A stretch of DNA of 64,000 bases, taken from contig CAVRXD010000011.1 in NCBI GenBank assembly GCA_963725065.1, forward strand, positions 127,382-191,381, written 5' to 3'. The stretch is from VAZQ01 sp963725065 (GTDB taxonomy: Bacteria; Pseudomonadota; Alphaproteobacteria; Rhizobiales; Xanthobacteraceae). Each line of letters begins with the position of its first letter. Positions within the stretch are counted from its first letter, which is position 1. Positions 8,740 to 23,850 of the stretch are shown one piece after another. Under the pieces are notes generated by a model, which did not search any database, was not told where the DNA came from, and saw only the letters and a program-made list of their open reading frames with translations. Both the position numbers and the translations under genes were made by a program.

Positions 8740-9404
8740 CCATGCTGACGCGCCTCAAGCAGGACCTGACCATGGCGGACGCGGCCCGCACCCACGGCGG
8801 GGCCCGCGTCGACCTCGTGGTGGTCGCCGAGATGGTGGCGCCTGGCGCCAAAGTCCTCGACGTCGGTTGTGGCGACGGCGAGTTGCTGCGTCTGCTCGCC
8901 GAGACGCGCGGCGTCGATGGACGCGGCATCGAGCTGTCGCGCGAGGGCGTGAACGAGTGCGTGGCAAAGGGGCTCGCCGTGATTCAGGGTGATGCCGACA
9001 CGGACCTGTCGGACTATCCCGATGACGCCTTCGATTACGTCATTCTCTCGCAAACCCTGCAGGCGACGCGGCACCCGCGGGTCGTGCTGGAACATATGTT
9101 GCGCATCGGCCGGCACGCGGTCGTTTCGTTTCCCAATTTCGGGCATTGGGGTATCCGCCTCCAGCTTCTGCTGGGCGGACACATGCCGCGCACCGACAAC
9201 CTGCCCTACGCCTGGTGGGACTCGCCCAACATCCATTTCTGCACGATCAAGGACTTCCGCCAACTCTGCCACGTGGTCGGCGCCAAGATGGAGAAGGCGG
9301 TGGCGTTCAATGCCTGGGGGCGGGCGCTGCGCCTGAACGCGCCGTGGTGGTTCTGGAACCTGCTCGGTGAGCAGGCTGTGTTTCTGCTGAGCAGACGGGA
9401 ATGA
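8736..9404 (+). CDS. metW: Methionine biosynthesis protein MetW
   Basis: A 222-residue MetW protein with a class I methyltransferase-like fold. The SAM-binding glycine motif appears as VLDVGCGDGELL near residues 38-50, followed by the family signatures DYPDDAFDYVILSQTLQ and a long C-terminal block with FPNFGHW. MetW is found paired with MetX and is reported to assist homoserine acylation in organisms with this pair. The start overlaps the metX stop; an ATG at 8742 is an alternative. Confidence 0.92.
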   Translation: MTMLTRLKQDLTMADAARTHGGARVDLVVVAEMVAPGAKVLDVGCGDGELLRLLAETRGVDGRGIELSREGVNECVAKGLAVIQGDADTDLSDYPDDAFDYVILSQTLQATRHPRVVLEHMLRIGRHAVVSFPNFGHWGIRLQLLLGGHMPRTDNLPYAWWDSPNIHFCTIKDFRQLCHVVGAKMEKAVAFNAWGRALRLNAPWWFWNLLGEQAVFLLSRRE

Positions 9405-9437
9405 CCGACGGCCGGGGCCCGCGAGCCCGGTGCGCCA

Positions 9438-10205
9438 TCAGTTGCGCAGCTCGTCACCGCGGACAATGTCCCCGCCGTTCACCACCTCGCCATAGACCCC
9501 GCAATCGGCGTGGCCGAGGCTTCGCATCAGCGTGGGCGGGATCGAGAGGTCACGGATCCCCGTGTCGGGATCGACGTCGGTCGCGGCGCATCGCACGATC
9601 CGCTTGACGATCTTGAGCCGCGCGTCCTTGCCGATCGCGATGTCCTGCCCGACGAGATCGAACTCGTGCCATGCCGGCCAGCCCGTCACGTAGAGATTGG
9701 CGCGAAAGCGCAGCGGATGGACCGGCACTCCCAGCAGATCTTCGATCGCGGCCACGGACGCGAGATTGATGATCGAGACGACCTTGCGCGCAACATCGGA
9801 GAAGCTGAAGCCCGGCGCGTACAGCACGCGCGGCGCCCCGCGCAGCTCGTCGGCGCAGAACTCGGCGAAGAAGCGCTCGATCGTCGCGCGGCCGTCCGGC
9901 GCCTGCAGGTCGCCGCGTGCGGCCTCGCGGCCGTCGAGTTCGATCGCCAGCGTGCGGTCCGCGTCCTCGATGCGGGTGCGCAACCGGGCCAGCCGCGCGT
10001 TGCGCATGAGCATCAGATAGCGCTGTTTGGGCTGGTAGCGTGGGGCAGCGTGGTCGAAGCCGGATGGTCCGTTCTCGATGGCATAGAGCCGATCGGCGGG
10101 CAGCGTCTCGCCGACCGCAAGCCTGGTGCGCGTGAGCGGCTCGGGCGAAAGGCCCTTCACCGGATAGCGGTAGATGGCGTGGATGCTCGGGGTCTCGGCA
10201 CTCAT
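9438..10205 (-). CDS. MOSC domain-containing protein
   Basis: A 255-residue protein with an N-terminal MOSC beta-barrel (IYRYPVKGLSPEPL near residues 9-22) and a C-terminal MOSC domain containing the conserved cysteine in RIVRCAATDVDPDTG. MOSC proteins carry sulfur or molybdenum-cofactor ligands; relatives such as YcbX and mARC reduce N-hydroxylated compounds. The start at ATG 10205 is chosen because the domain begins there; the upstream open frame encodes a low-complexity basic extension. It is convergent with metW and divergent from clpB. The molybdenum hydroxylase genes lie 40 kb away, so no direct link is claimed. Confidence 0.83.
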   Translation of the reverse strand: MSAETPSIHAIYRYPVKGLSPEPLTRTRLAVGETLPADRLYAIENGPSGFDHAAPRYQPKQRYLMLMRNARLARLRTRIEDADRTLAIELDGREAARGDLQAPDGRATIERFFAEFCADELRGAPRVLYAPGFSFSDVARKVVSIINLASVAAIEDLLGVPVHPLRFRANLYVTGWPAWHEFDLVGQDIAIGKDARLKIVKRIVRCAATDVDPDTGIRDLSIPPTLMRSLGHADCGVYGEVVNGGDIVRGDELRN

Positions 10206-10414
10206 GAGCAGGGCTTGTAGGCCGCCGAGCCGCCCCCTGCCTAGGCCGCGCCGGAAAATCCACAGCGGCCTCTTCCGCCGCAAATTGTGAGTTCCCACAT
10301 AGGATTTGCCGGCCGCCATTCGGGGTTGGCGCCATTGATCGTTCGGGGTTAATTGGCTTAGCTGGCTGCCATTTTCGTGCCGCACAGGCGAAGAGGCAGG
10401 CCGAGGGAGACGCT

Positions 10415-13009
<2,595 letters not shown>

Positions 13010-13035
13010 CGCGACATCCGCTCAGGTCGAGCAGA

Positions 13036-13063
13036 CGGACGACGGAAACCACTCCGTCGTCCG
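13036..13063. terminator. Hairpin between convergent clpB and M23 peptidase genes
   Basis: An 11-bp perfect inverted repeat (CGGACGACGGA at 13036-13046 and its complement at 13053-13063) with a six-base loop sits between two convergent genes. No T-run follows on either strand, so it may be a bidirectional but weak or Rho-assisted terminator. Confidence 0.5.
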
Positions 13064-13067
13064 CGGC

Positions 13068-15059
13068 TCAGCGGCCCTGGGCGTAGCGCGAGGGCGCGGT
13101 GGCGCGGGTCATCATGGTGTCGAGCCGGCTGCGTTCCTGATCGAAGCCGGCGAGCAACGTGCCCTCCAGCACCCGGCCGCGCGGAAGCTTGATCTTCATC
13201 GGATCGACGAACCGGCCGTTGATCAGGATTTCGTAGTGCAGGTGCGCGCCGGTCGAGAGCCCGGTGGAGCCGACATACCCGATCACCTGTCCTTGGCGAA
13301 CCTTCTTGCCCGAGTCCATGCCGCGGGCGAACGCCGACATGTGGCCATAGGCGGTCTCGTAACCATTGGCGTGCCGGATGCGGATGTACTTGCCGTAACC
13401 GCCTTCCCAGCCGACCTTGTCGATGATGCCGTTGCCAGCGGCAAAGATCGGCGTGCCCATGGATGAACCCCAATCCACGCCGGTATGCATCTTACTGTAG
13501 CCGAGCAGCGGATGGTTGCGGCCGCCGAATCCGGACGTGATGTTTCCTTCGGACACCGGCTTGCGCACCAGGAATTTCTTCGCGCTCTTGCCGGAATCGT
13601 CATAGTAGTCGACGACGTTGTCGTCGGTGGTCTGGTAGCGATAGAACTTTCTGGTCTCGCCGCCGGTCGTAAGCAAAGCGAACAGCACTTCGGTCTTGCT
13701 GGTGTCCGTGGGGTTCTCATCCTCGCCCGCGTACAGGATCTCGAAGGAGTCGCCGGGCTGAACCTTGCGCTGGAAGTCGATGTCGTAGGAGTAGATGCGA
13801 ATGAGGTCGTCGATGACCGGGCGGGGCACGTGATTGCGTAACGCGGTTTCGTAGATGCTCTGATAGAGCCGCACGCCCTTGCCGTCGTCGTCGTCGTCGC
13901 TGGCGGAGGACGCTACGCTATTGGCGCTGCGCACATCGACGGCCACGTACTTGCCCATCTCCGACCAGGCCACCATGGCCTCGACCGAGGAATCCGTCGC
14001 GATGATGACGCGGACTGGCCGGAGCCTGACGACGTCGCTTCCGGGCGCGAGCAGCACGCGCAGCTTGTAGCCGTCCCGAGGACTGCTGTCTTTTCCGCGT
14101 CCGCCGAACGCCGCCGTGATCGCCTTCACCTCTTCCGCCGTCGCGCCCATCTCGCGCAGGATCGCCGAAACAGAATCGCCCTTCTTGAGCACGATGGTGC
14201 GTTCGTTGAAGGCATTGCCGCCGGTCACCTGCGCGGTGGTCTTGGGCAGCAGGGTGACGTTTTCGGGCACGATGCGCGGCTCGAAGCCGGCATAGGGATC
14301 GCCGTGGCGCTCGGGCGCATAGGCGGTCAGCGTCGCCGGCATCGAAGTGGTGAGGATCGCCGCCGTTTTCTGCCCCGAATTGCCGTCCCAGTTGGCGGCA
14401 TCGCGCACGCGGGTGAGCACCTCGTCGAGGGAGGCCACTGCCGCAATCTTTGCCCGCGGCAGGACCGTGTTGAGGTCGCGTGTGAAGAACGACACCTCCG
14501 CGTCCGGCTCGGCGCCGGCGGCGCCTTCGGCACTCACCGGAAGTCCCTCGGATTTGGCGAGGACCTTCTGCGCATTGAAGGCGGGAATGTTGGCGGAGAG
14601 TTCGGACACCGAAAGCGACAGATTGCCCGCGACACGAATGAACGGGCGCACGCGCACGATCTCGCGGTTGCCGCTTCCACGGGTCGTGGTGGACACCCGG
14701 ATGACCTGGCGCGCGGCGTTGGCCTCGCCGGGTGGCGGCAGGCGATCGGTCTTGCGGGTCACATTGGCTATGCGATCGGCGATGCCGGTCGCGGCGCCGC
14801 GGAGCGCGGCTTCCACGCGCTCCGGCACCGTGGCGAAGTTGGTCTCGCCATCGAGGGCGGCAAAAACGGCGCCGCTCATCAGGGCCGCGCCACAGAGACC
14901 GGTGAGAATTGTACCGCTGAACCATTGGACCGAGACGCGGTGGCGGTCCACCAGCCCGCTCGACTCGCCGTCGACCGACAATGGCGGTTCGTTGCCGAGA
15001 TCGATGCGCTCGGCTTCCAAGCTTGAACGGATTGCCCCGCGTCGCCTGCCCTGATCCAA
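13068..15059 (-). CDS. M23 family metallopeptidase (LytM-type, murein-associated)
   Basis: A 663-residue single-pass envelope protein. A membrane helix lies near residues 45-68 (LTGLCGAALMSGAVFAA), followed by a long periplasmic region with an opacity/LysM-like part, then a C-terminal M23 domain. The zinc ligands are visible as NHPLLGY, HTGVDWG and HLHYEI. It would cut peptide cross-links in peptidoglycan, or regulate amidases. Start choice: the upstream GTG at 15173 has no ribosome site, whereas TTG 15059 has GGAGGGG eight bases ahead, so I use the TTG. It is convergent with clpB and divergent from the rRNA operon. Confidence 0.88.
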   Translation of the reverse strand: MDQGRRRGAIRSSLEAERIDLGNEPPLSVDGESSGLVDRHRVSVQWFSGTILTGLCGAALMSGAVFAALDGETNFATVPERVEAALRGAATGIADRIANVTRKTDRLPPPGEANAARQVIRVSTTTRGSGNREIVRVRPFIRVAGNLSLSVSELSANIPAFNAQKVLAKSEGLPVSAEGAAGAEPDAEVSFFTRDLNTVLPRAKIAAVASLDEVLTRVRDAANWDGNSGQKTAAILTTSMPATLTAYAPERHGDPYAGFEPRIVPENVTLLPKTTAQVTGGNAFNERTIVLKKGDSVSAILREMGATAEEVKAITAAFGGRGKDSSPRDGYKLRVLLAPGSDVVRLRPVRVIIATDSSVEAMVAWSEMGKYVAVDVRSANSVASSASDDDDDGKGVRLYQSIYETALRNHVPRPVIDDLIRIYSYDIDFQRKVQPGDSFEILYAGEDENPTDTSKTEVLFALLTTGGETRKFYRYQTTDDNVVDYYDDSGKSAKKFLVRKPVSEGNITSGFGGRNHPLLGYSKMHTGVDWGSSMGTPIFAAGNGIIDKVGWEGGYGKYIRIRHANGYETAYGHMSAFARGMDSGKKVRQGQVIGYVGSTGLSTGAHLHYEILINGRFVDPMKIKLPRGRVLEGTLLAGFDQERSRLDTMMTRATAPSRYAQGR

Positions 15060-15424
15060 GCCCGACGTCCCCTCCGCCCCCCGCGGGCGGTCCACCGCAA
15101 CACCACAAGGTGCCAAACGCGACCGGGACGACTGCCGTTGACTTGAAGGAGCGGCACACGCCGCGCCCTTCACGGTCCGTCAACGGCCATGTCCTGACCT
15201 TCTGGCTCGATCGTTGGGTGAGCCGTACGCCGCAGATCATGCGGCGTCGACGCAGTTCCCCCCGAAGTGACACCTCCCACAGCGATGACAAGAGGGGCGG
15301 AGGAATGTGGCCGCAGTACGGCGTCCGGGGCCCTTTAAATGCCGACTAAGCCCCCTATATCACTTGAGAAGATTGCTGTTGCCCGGCTGCATCGGGCGGG
15401 CGGGTTTTTCGTCCCCCGAGGGTG

Positions 15425-15454
15425 TTGACATGAGGTGGGCCGGGCGCCTATATA
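15425..15454 (+). promoter_or_regulatory. rRNA operon promoter
   Basis: TTGACA at 15425-15430 and TATATA at 15449-15454, spaced by 18 bases, lie about 400 bases before 16S rRNA. The near-consensus boxes fit a strong rrn promoter, with transcription starting near 15461. Confidence 0.75.
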
Positions 15455-15855
15455 CCGACCTTCGGCACGCCGCCGCCTCGGTGCGACGGCGCGTCCTCGA
15501 AGCACCTCACTGATACTCGGTGACCAGGCTTCCGATCCCAATCGGAGGCCCTAGGCTTCGGCGGCTCTCTGGGTCCACCTAGAGGGTGGGATCTCCTTGA
15601 TCCCGGGCTGTTTGATAGGTGAATCGGAAGAAAGAGAAACGTGGACGGCGGAGTCCCTGCGGGCACTGCCTCGGTCGAAGAGCAATCTTCGAGCAAGGTG
15701 GAGCCGGAAGAGACTTCGGCGGTCGACGTTTCAGGTAACACCTTGTCGTGCAAGCGGCAGGCGTGCGTGCGATGCAAGTCGTGCGTGCGTCCGGCGTTCG
15801 TCGGCAAGCGTGGGACCTCGTCAAACGTTGTGATCAGCCGGGAAAAGTTCTCCTC
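15455..15855 (+). other. rRNA operon leader
   Basis: Transcribed, non-coding leader of the rRNA operon. It contains several hairpin-forming segments and a boxA-like TGTTTGATA near 15609, followed by the GAAGAAAGAGAAACGTGG element found in other rhizobial rrn leaders, consistent with antitermination signals. No gene is supported here. The stretch 15060-15424 upstream, between the M23 gene and the promoter, shows only the M23 ribosome site and no gene. Confidence 0.6.
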
Positions 15856-17349
<1,494 letters not shown>

Positions 17350-17485
17350 GATCCTTCAGAGGCGCCTCACGCGTCCTCTATCGGATCTCTTGGAAACATC
17401 GGGGCCGTTCGTTTCAGGATGAACGAGCCCTTTGGCGGGACACCGCCGTCTACGTTTCTCTTTCTTCGCGGACGAGCCCCAATCA

Positions 17486-17569
17486 GGGAGTCGGAAGTCA
17501 GTGCGCCGTCATCAGACTTGGACGATCTTCGCGTCACTGGCTGCTGACTGCTGATGACTGACGCCTCCC
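17486..17569 (+). repeat. Spacer hairpin upstream of tRNA-Ile (AGTCAG family)
   Basis: Imperfect inverted repeat in the 16S-tRNA spacer: GGGAG (17486-17490) pairs with CTCCC (17565-17569) and GTCAGT (17497-17502) with ACTGAC (17557-17562). The arms share the AGTCAG core with the second hairpin after tRNA-Ile. The rest of the 17344-17571 spacer holds no gene. Confidence 0.5.
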
Positions 17570-17571
17570 AA

Positions 17572-17648
17572 GGGCTTGTAGCTCAGTTGGTTAGAGCGCG
17601 CGCTTGATAAGCGTGAGGTCGGAAGTTCAAGTCTTCCCAGGCCCACCA
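17572..17648 (+). tRNA. tRNA-Ile (anticodon GAT)
   Basis: A 77-base tRNA with encoded CCA. The acceptor arm GGGCTTG pairs with CAGGCCC, the anticodon loop reads TTGATAA (GAT) and the T-loop is GTTCAAGTC. It lies in the 16S-23S spacer as expected for this type of rrn operon. Confidence 0.97.
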
Positions 17649-17659
17649 CTTTCAGGCGT

Positions 17660-17737
17660 CAGTAATCAGAAGTCAGCGATCACGACATCGTCGCGGTTCA
17701 TCAAGCGCGATTGTTGATTGCTGACTTCTGCTTACTG
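17660..17737 (+). repeat. Spacer hairpin between tRNA-Ile and tRNA-Ala
   Basis: An 18-base arm CAGTAATCAGAAGTCAGC (17660-17677) is repeated in inverted orientation at 17720-17737 with one mismatch, enclosing 42 bases. It would fold into a long stem between the two tRNAs, a plausible RNase III processing site. Confidence 0.6.
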
Positions 17738-17746
17738 CTCCCCGGA

Positions 17747-17822
17747 GGGGCCATAGCTCAGTTGGGAGAGCGCCTGCTTTGCAAGCAGGAGGTCGTCGGT
17801 TCGATCCCGTCTGGCTCCACCA
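17747..17822 (+). tRNA. tRNA-Ala (anticodon TGC)
   Basis: A 76-base tRNA with encoded CCA. GGGGCCA pairs with TGGCTCC, the anticodon loop is TTTGCAA (TGC) and the T-loop is GTTCGATCC. It is the second tRNA of the 16S-23S spacer. Confidence 0.97.
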
Positions 17823-18187
17823 GGCGGGGTTTTCTGCTCGTCCGCAAGAACGTCTTTCGCATCCACGGGAAGCCGCGAGGTCTCCTGAGGGTGCGTGATA
17901 TCTGACATCGTGAAGAGGAAGGATCGCTCCGAGCGTCGATCGTGATGTAATGTCGCGACCGGCACGCAACTCCGAGCATTGAAACGTGATCACGTCACAC
18001 GGCGATGACAATCGCCGCGGTGATGGGGTTGCGTCCCGCAATGCTATGTCGGCTCTGCTTGACCGCACGCCGTCGGAACGATCCGAAGCAAGCTGGTCTT
18101 TCTAATCAATGTCCGGCCGATCGAACCGTTCGCGAGAACGCTCGATCGGGTCCGCTGCCGAGCGGGATGGGCATTGATGATGAGAGC
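17823..18187 (+). other. Spacer between tRNA-Ala and 23S rRNA
   Basis: No gene is supported. The 3' end of this spacer, about 18170-18194, is complementary to the region after 23S rRNA, about 21011-21035. The GATGAGAGCGATCAAG arm pairs with CTTGATCGCGCTCATC with one mismatch, forming the long stem from which 23S precursor is excised. Confidence 0.65.
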
Positions 18188-21017
<2,830 letters not shown>

Positions 21018-21191
21018 GCGCTCATCTTCAATGCGCATCGGACGACCGTCGATCGCCGTCGCAGGACGGATGTCGAATGGCGTCGGATTGAACTTAAGTG
21101 AATGACCAGCTTGCATGGACGTCGTTGCGGCCTCACAGGATCGATCTCGATCGGTCTGCGGCCGGGCGATGTCCGTCATCCGTCTTTGGCC

Positions 21192-21309
21192 GGCCTGGTG
21201 GTATTAGCGGGGAGCCTGTACCCGATCCCATCCCGAACTCGGCCGTCAAACTTCCCAGCGCCAATGGTACTAAGTCTCAAGACTTGGAAGAGTAGGTCGC
21301 TGCCAGGCC
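21192..21309 (+). rRNA. rrf: 5S ribosomal RNA
   Basis: About 118 bases. GGCCTGG at 21192-21198 pairs with CCAGGCC at 21303-21309. Conserved core segments such as CCCGATCCCATCCCGAACTC and AGAGTAGGTCGCTGCC are present. It follows 23S rRNA by about 175 bases, as expected for the last RNA of the operon. Confidence 0.95.
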
Positions 21310-21366
21310 TGCCAAGGACGGAAACCTCTTTACGATTAAGAACCCATGCGATGCGAGAGCCTCGCG

Positions 21367-21401
21367 AAAAAGCCGCCGCGGCATTGCCGCGGCGGCTTTT
21401 T
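21367..21401 (+). terminator. rRNA operon terminator
   Basis: A strong intrinsic terminator: a 16-bp stem of AAAAAGCCGCCGCGGC and its exact complement with a three-base ATT loop, ending in TTTTT. No initiator tRNA follows 5S in this operon. Confidence 0.93.
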
Positions 21402-21508
21402 GCATTTTGGGCGTCGGTTGGTGTCGTCCCTGTGGCCTGGAAAATGCATCGGGGTGATGGGCGGTTCGCCGCCCGCACACTCCGGTTGCATCGTGAGAGG
21501 GACCACCT

Positions 21509-22522
21509 GTGACGCCCATTTGCCATCGCCTGCTCATCGAAGCGCCCGCAACCGCATCGCGTGTGGCGCAAGTTGCATGCCGCGTCGTCGGCGCGCTGGC
21601 GCTCATTGCCTGCGCAGCGCAGGCCGGCGATTGGCCGACACGGCCGATCACCGCTGTGGTGCCGTACGCGGCTGGCGGGAACACCGACACCATGGCTCGG
21701 ATCGCGAGCGAGCGCCTGACCGCCCTGCTGGGCCAGCCCGTGGTCGTCGAGAATGTCGCGGGCGCGAGCGGCGCGATCGGAGCGACCCGGGTCGCCCAGG
21801 CCGCGCCCGACGGCAACACCCTGCTGTTCGCATCGGCGTCGCAGATCATCATCGCGCCGCTGGTGCAGAAGACCCATTACGATCCGCAGAAGGATTTTGT
21901 CCCAGTCAGCATCGTCGGCGCCGGTCCCTACATCCTGGGCGTCAAGGCCTCGCTGCCGGCGAACACCTTCCAGGAGTTCATCGCGTATGCGCGGAACAAT
22001 CCCGGCAAGCTGAACTACGCCTCCGCCGGTCCGGGCGGCATCATCCATCTGACGACCGCGCTGCTCGCCGCGCGCGCCGGGATCCAGATGACGCACGTCC
22101 CGTACAAGAGCGGGGCGCCGGCGCTCAACGGCCTCCTGACCGGAGAAGTCGACGTGTATTTCGGCAATGCGTCCGAACTGCTGCAACAGGCCGCGAGCGG
22201 CCGCGTTCGACTGCTCGCGGTGTCTTCGGCGGCGCGGCTGAAGCAACTTCCGGACATGCCGACGATCGGCGAGTTCTACCCCGGCTTTCTCGTCACCTCG
22301 TGGAACGGGTTTTTTGCCCCCACCGGAACGCCGCCGCCGATCGTGCGGCTGTTGGCGCGGGAGACCCGCAACGCGGCGAAGGACCCTGCGATTGCCGATC
22401 GTCTGCTCAAGCTCGGTATCGAGCCGAGCGGCGCCGATCCCGAGGAGTTCGCAGAGGTCATCCGCGTCGAGCGCGACTTCTACCGCGCCGCTGCGGCCGC
22501 CGCCGGCATCAAGATGGAATAG
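21509..22522 (+). CDS. Bug/TctC-family tripartite tricarboxylate substrate-binding protein
   Basis: A 337-residue periplasmic binding protein of the Bug (TctC) family. A signal peptide ends near AAQAGDWP (about residues 35-42), followed by family segments WPTRPITAVVPYAAGGNTDT, NVAGASGAIGATRVAQAAPDG, YASAGPGGIIHLTTALL and HVPYKSGAPAL. Such proteins bind carboxylates, amino acids or aromatic acids with two backbone-water loops. There is no TctA/TctB membrane gene nearby, so it is an orphan. A GAGAGGGA site precedes the GTG start. Confidence 0.9.
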   Translation: MTPICHRLLIEAPATASRVAQVACRVVGALALIACAAQAGDWPTRPITAVVPYAAGGNTDTMARIASERLTALLGQPVVVENVAGASGAIGATRVAQAAPDGNTLLFASASQIIIAPLVQKTHYDPQKDFVPVSIVGAGPYILGVKASLPANTFQEFIAYARNNPGKLNYASAGPGGIIHLTTALLAARAGIQMTHVPYKSGAPALNGLLTGEVDVYFGNASELLQQAASGRVRLLAVSSAARLKQLPDMPTIGEFYPGFLVTSWNGFFAPTGTPPPIVRLLARETRNAAKDPAIADRLLKLGIEPSGADPEEFAEVIRVERDFYRAAAAAAGIKME

Positions 22523-22526
22523 TCCG

Positions 22527-22613
22527 GTTGCAGCAAATCCGGTCGAGGTTGCGGCGCTCCTGGGCGATACTGCCCGCGCGACCATCCTTGCCGCGCTGAT
22601 GGAAGGCCGGTAG
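22527..22613 (+). pseudogene. Relic of an ArsR-family regulator (N-terminal fragment)
   Basis: Directly after the first Bug gene, 28 codons encode VEVAALLGDTARATILAALM followed by EGR and a stop. This closely resembles the first helix of ArsR-type winged-helix regulators (usually GDPARA...LAALMDGRALTASELA). No start codon and no recognition helix remain. It appears to be the remnant of a regulator truncated by deletion. No other gene is seen between 22523 and 22860. Confidence 0.5.
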
Positions 22614-22730
22614 CGCCCGCCCTCGGTCGCGGGCGATCGCCTCAACATCATAGCTGCCCTTGTCGCAGCCGCACGCGCGGCTGTTGCCGGGCGTCGCCGA
22701 CCGAGCCCGCCGCCAAGAGATTCGGCCAAC

Positions 22731-22763
22731 AGACGCGGCCGCGGCGCCGCGGTGGCTTTTTTT
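22731..22763 (+). terminator. Candidate terminator after the first Bug gene
   Basis: A self-complementary CCGCGGCGCCGCGG core (22739-22752) is followed by TGGC and seven T residues (22757-22763). It lies between the first and second Bug genes, suggesting separate transcription units. Confidence 0.45.
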
Positions 22764-22860
22764 CAACTCGGCTTTATCGGATAGTGCTTCCTGTGGGGAA
22801 TCGGCACGTCGCCGACGACCGCTGGCAAAAAGACCGCGGCGAACCACGGAGGAAAAGCCG

Positions 22861-23835
22861 ATGCTCTCGTTCTTCCGCACGCTCGGGTCTGTGCTCGCTC
22901 TCGCAGTCCTCAAGCTGGTCGTCCCCGCCACGGCGCAGGATTACCCCTCGCGGCCCGTGACCATCGTCGTCGGCTACACGCCGGGCGCCACCAGCGATCT
23001 GGTCGCGCGCACGATCGGCGAACGGCTCAATGCCGCATGGGGCCAATCCGTCATCGTGGACAACCGCTCGGGCGTCAGCGGCAACATCGCCGCGGGATAT
23101 GTGGCCCGCGCACAGCCCGACGGCTACACGCTGATGGTCGGCACCGACGCGATGATGACCACCAATATCTATCTCTACAAAAACGCGCCGTTCGATCCGG
23201 TAAAGGATTTTGCCCCCGTCATCTATGCTGGCGCGAATATCATCTGTCTTGCGGTCAACACCGAGTTTCCCGCACAGTCCGTGGCGGATGTGATCGCCTA
23301 TGCCAGGGCCAATCCCGGCAAGCTGCATTACGGTTCGTCCGGCGCCGGCTCGCCGCATCATCTTGCCGGCGAGCTCCTGCGTCAGAAGACCGGCATCGAC
23401 ATCGTCCATGTCCCCTATCGCGGCGGAGGAGCCACGATCAATGATCTGCTTGGCGGCCACATCAAGGTCGCGTTCCTGAGCCTCTCCACTGCCGTGCCGC
23501 ATCTCACCACCGGCAAGATCAAGATTCTGGCGGTGGTGGAGAAGGCTCGCTATCAGGCGATGCCCGACGTCCCGACCATCGGCGAGACCGTCCCGGGATT
23601 CGAGATGTCGTCCTGGCACGGAATCTTCGCGCCCGCCGCGACGCCTGCGCCCGTGATCGCGCGTCTCAACGCGGCGATTCGCGAGGTGCTGAGGACCGAG
23701 GCCGTAAAGGAGAAGCTGGGGGTGCTCGGGGTTGCGGTGGCGACCAGCACGCCGGAAGAGCTGGCCGACATCGTCAAGACCGGGCTCACCTCGCGTGGCG
23801 AGCTGGTGAAGGCCGCCAACATCCAGCCGGAATAG
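22861..23835 (+). CDS. Bug/TctC-family substrate-binding protein
   Basis: A 324-residue periplasmic binding protein. The signal peptide ends at PATAQDYP (about residues 20-24). Family segments include YPSRPVTIVVGYTPGATSD, NRSGVSGNIAAGYVARAQPDG, YGSSGAGSPHHLAGELL and VPYRGGGATINDLLGG. The start at 22861 is supported by a GGAGG site; the longer open frame upstream lacks a signal peptide at its start and is not used. It is followed 15 bases later by another Bug gene. Ligand unknown. Confidence 0.9.
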   Translation: MLSFFRTLGSVLALAVLKLVVPATAQDYPSRPVTIVVGYTPGATSDLVARTIGERLNAAWGQSVIVDNRSGVSGNIAAGYVARAQPDGYTLMVGTDAMMTTNIYLYKNAPFDPVKDFAPVIYAGANIICLAVNTEFPAQSVADVIAYARANPGKLHYGSSGAGSPHHLAGELLRQKTGIDIVHVPYRGGGATINDLLGGHIKVAFLSLSTAVPHLTTGKIKILAVVEKARYQAMPDVPTIGETVPGFEMSSWHGIFAPAATPAPVIARLNAAIREVLRTEAVKEKLGVLGVAVATSTPEELADIVKTGLTSRGELVKAANIQPE

Positions 23836-23850
23836 CGCGAGGCCGACGTC

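Noticed and set aside
13068..15173. GTG 15173 as start of the M23 peptidase
   Set aside because: No ribosome site and a non-conserved basic extension; TTG 15059 has a strong GGAGGGG site.
22614..22740. Transposase fragment on the minus strand (GCDKGSYDVEAIARDRG)
   Set aside because: The resemblance to IS5-type transposases is short and weak, and it runs antisense to the better-supported ArsR relic.
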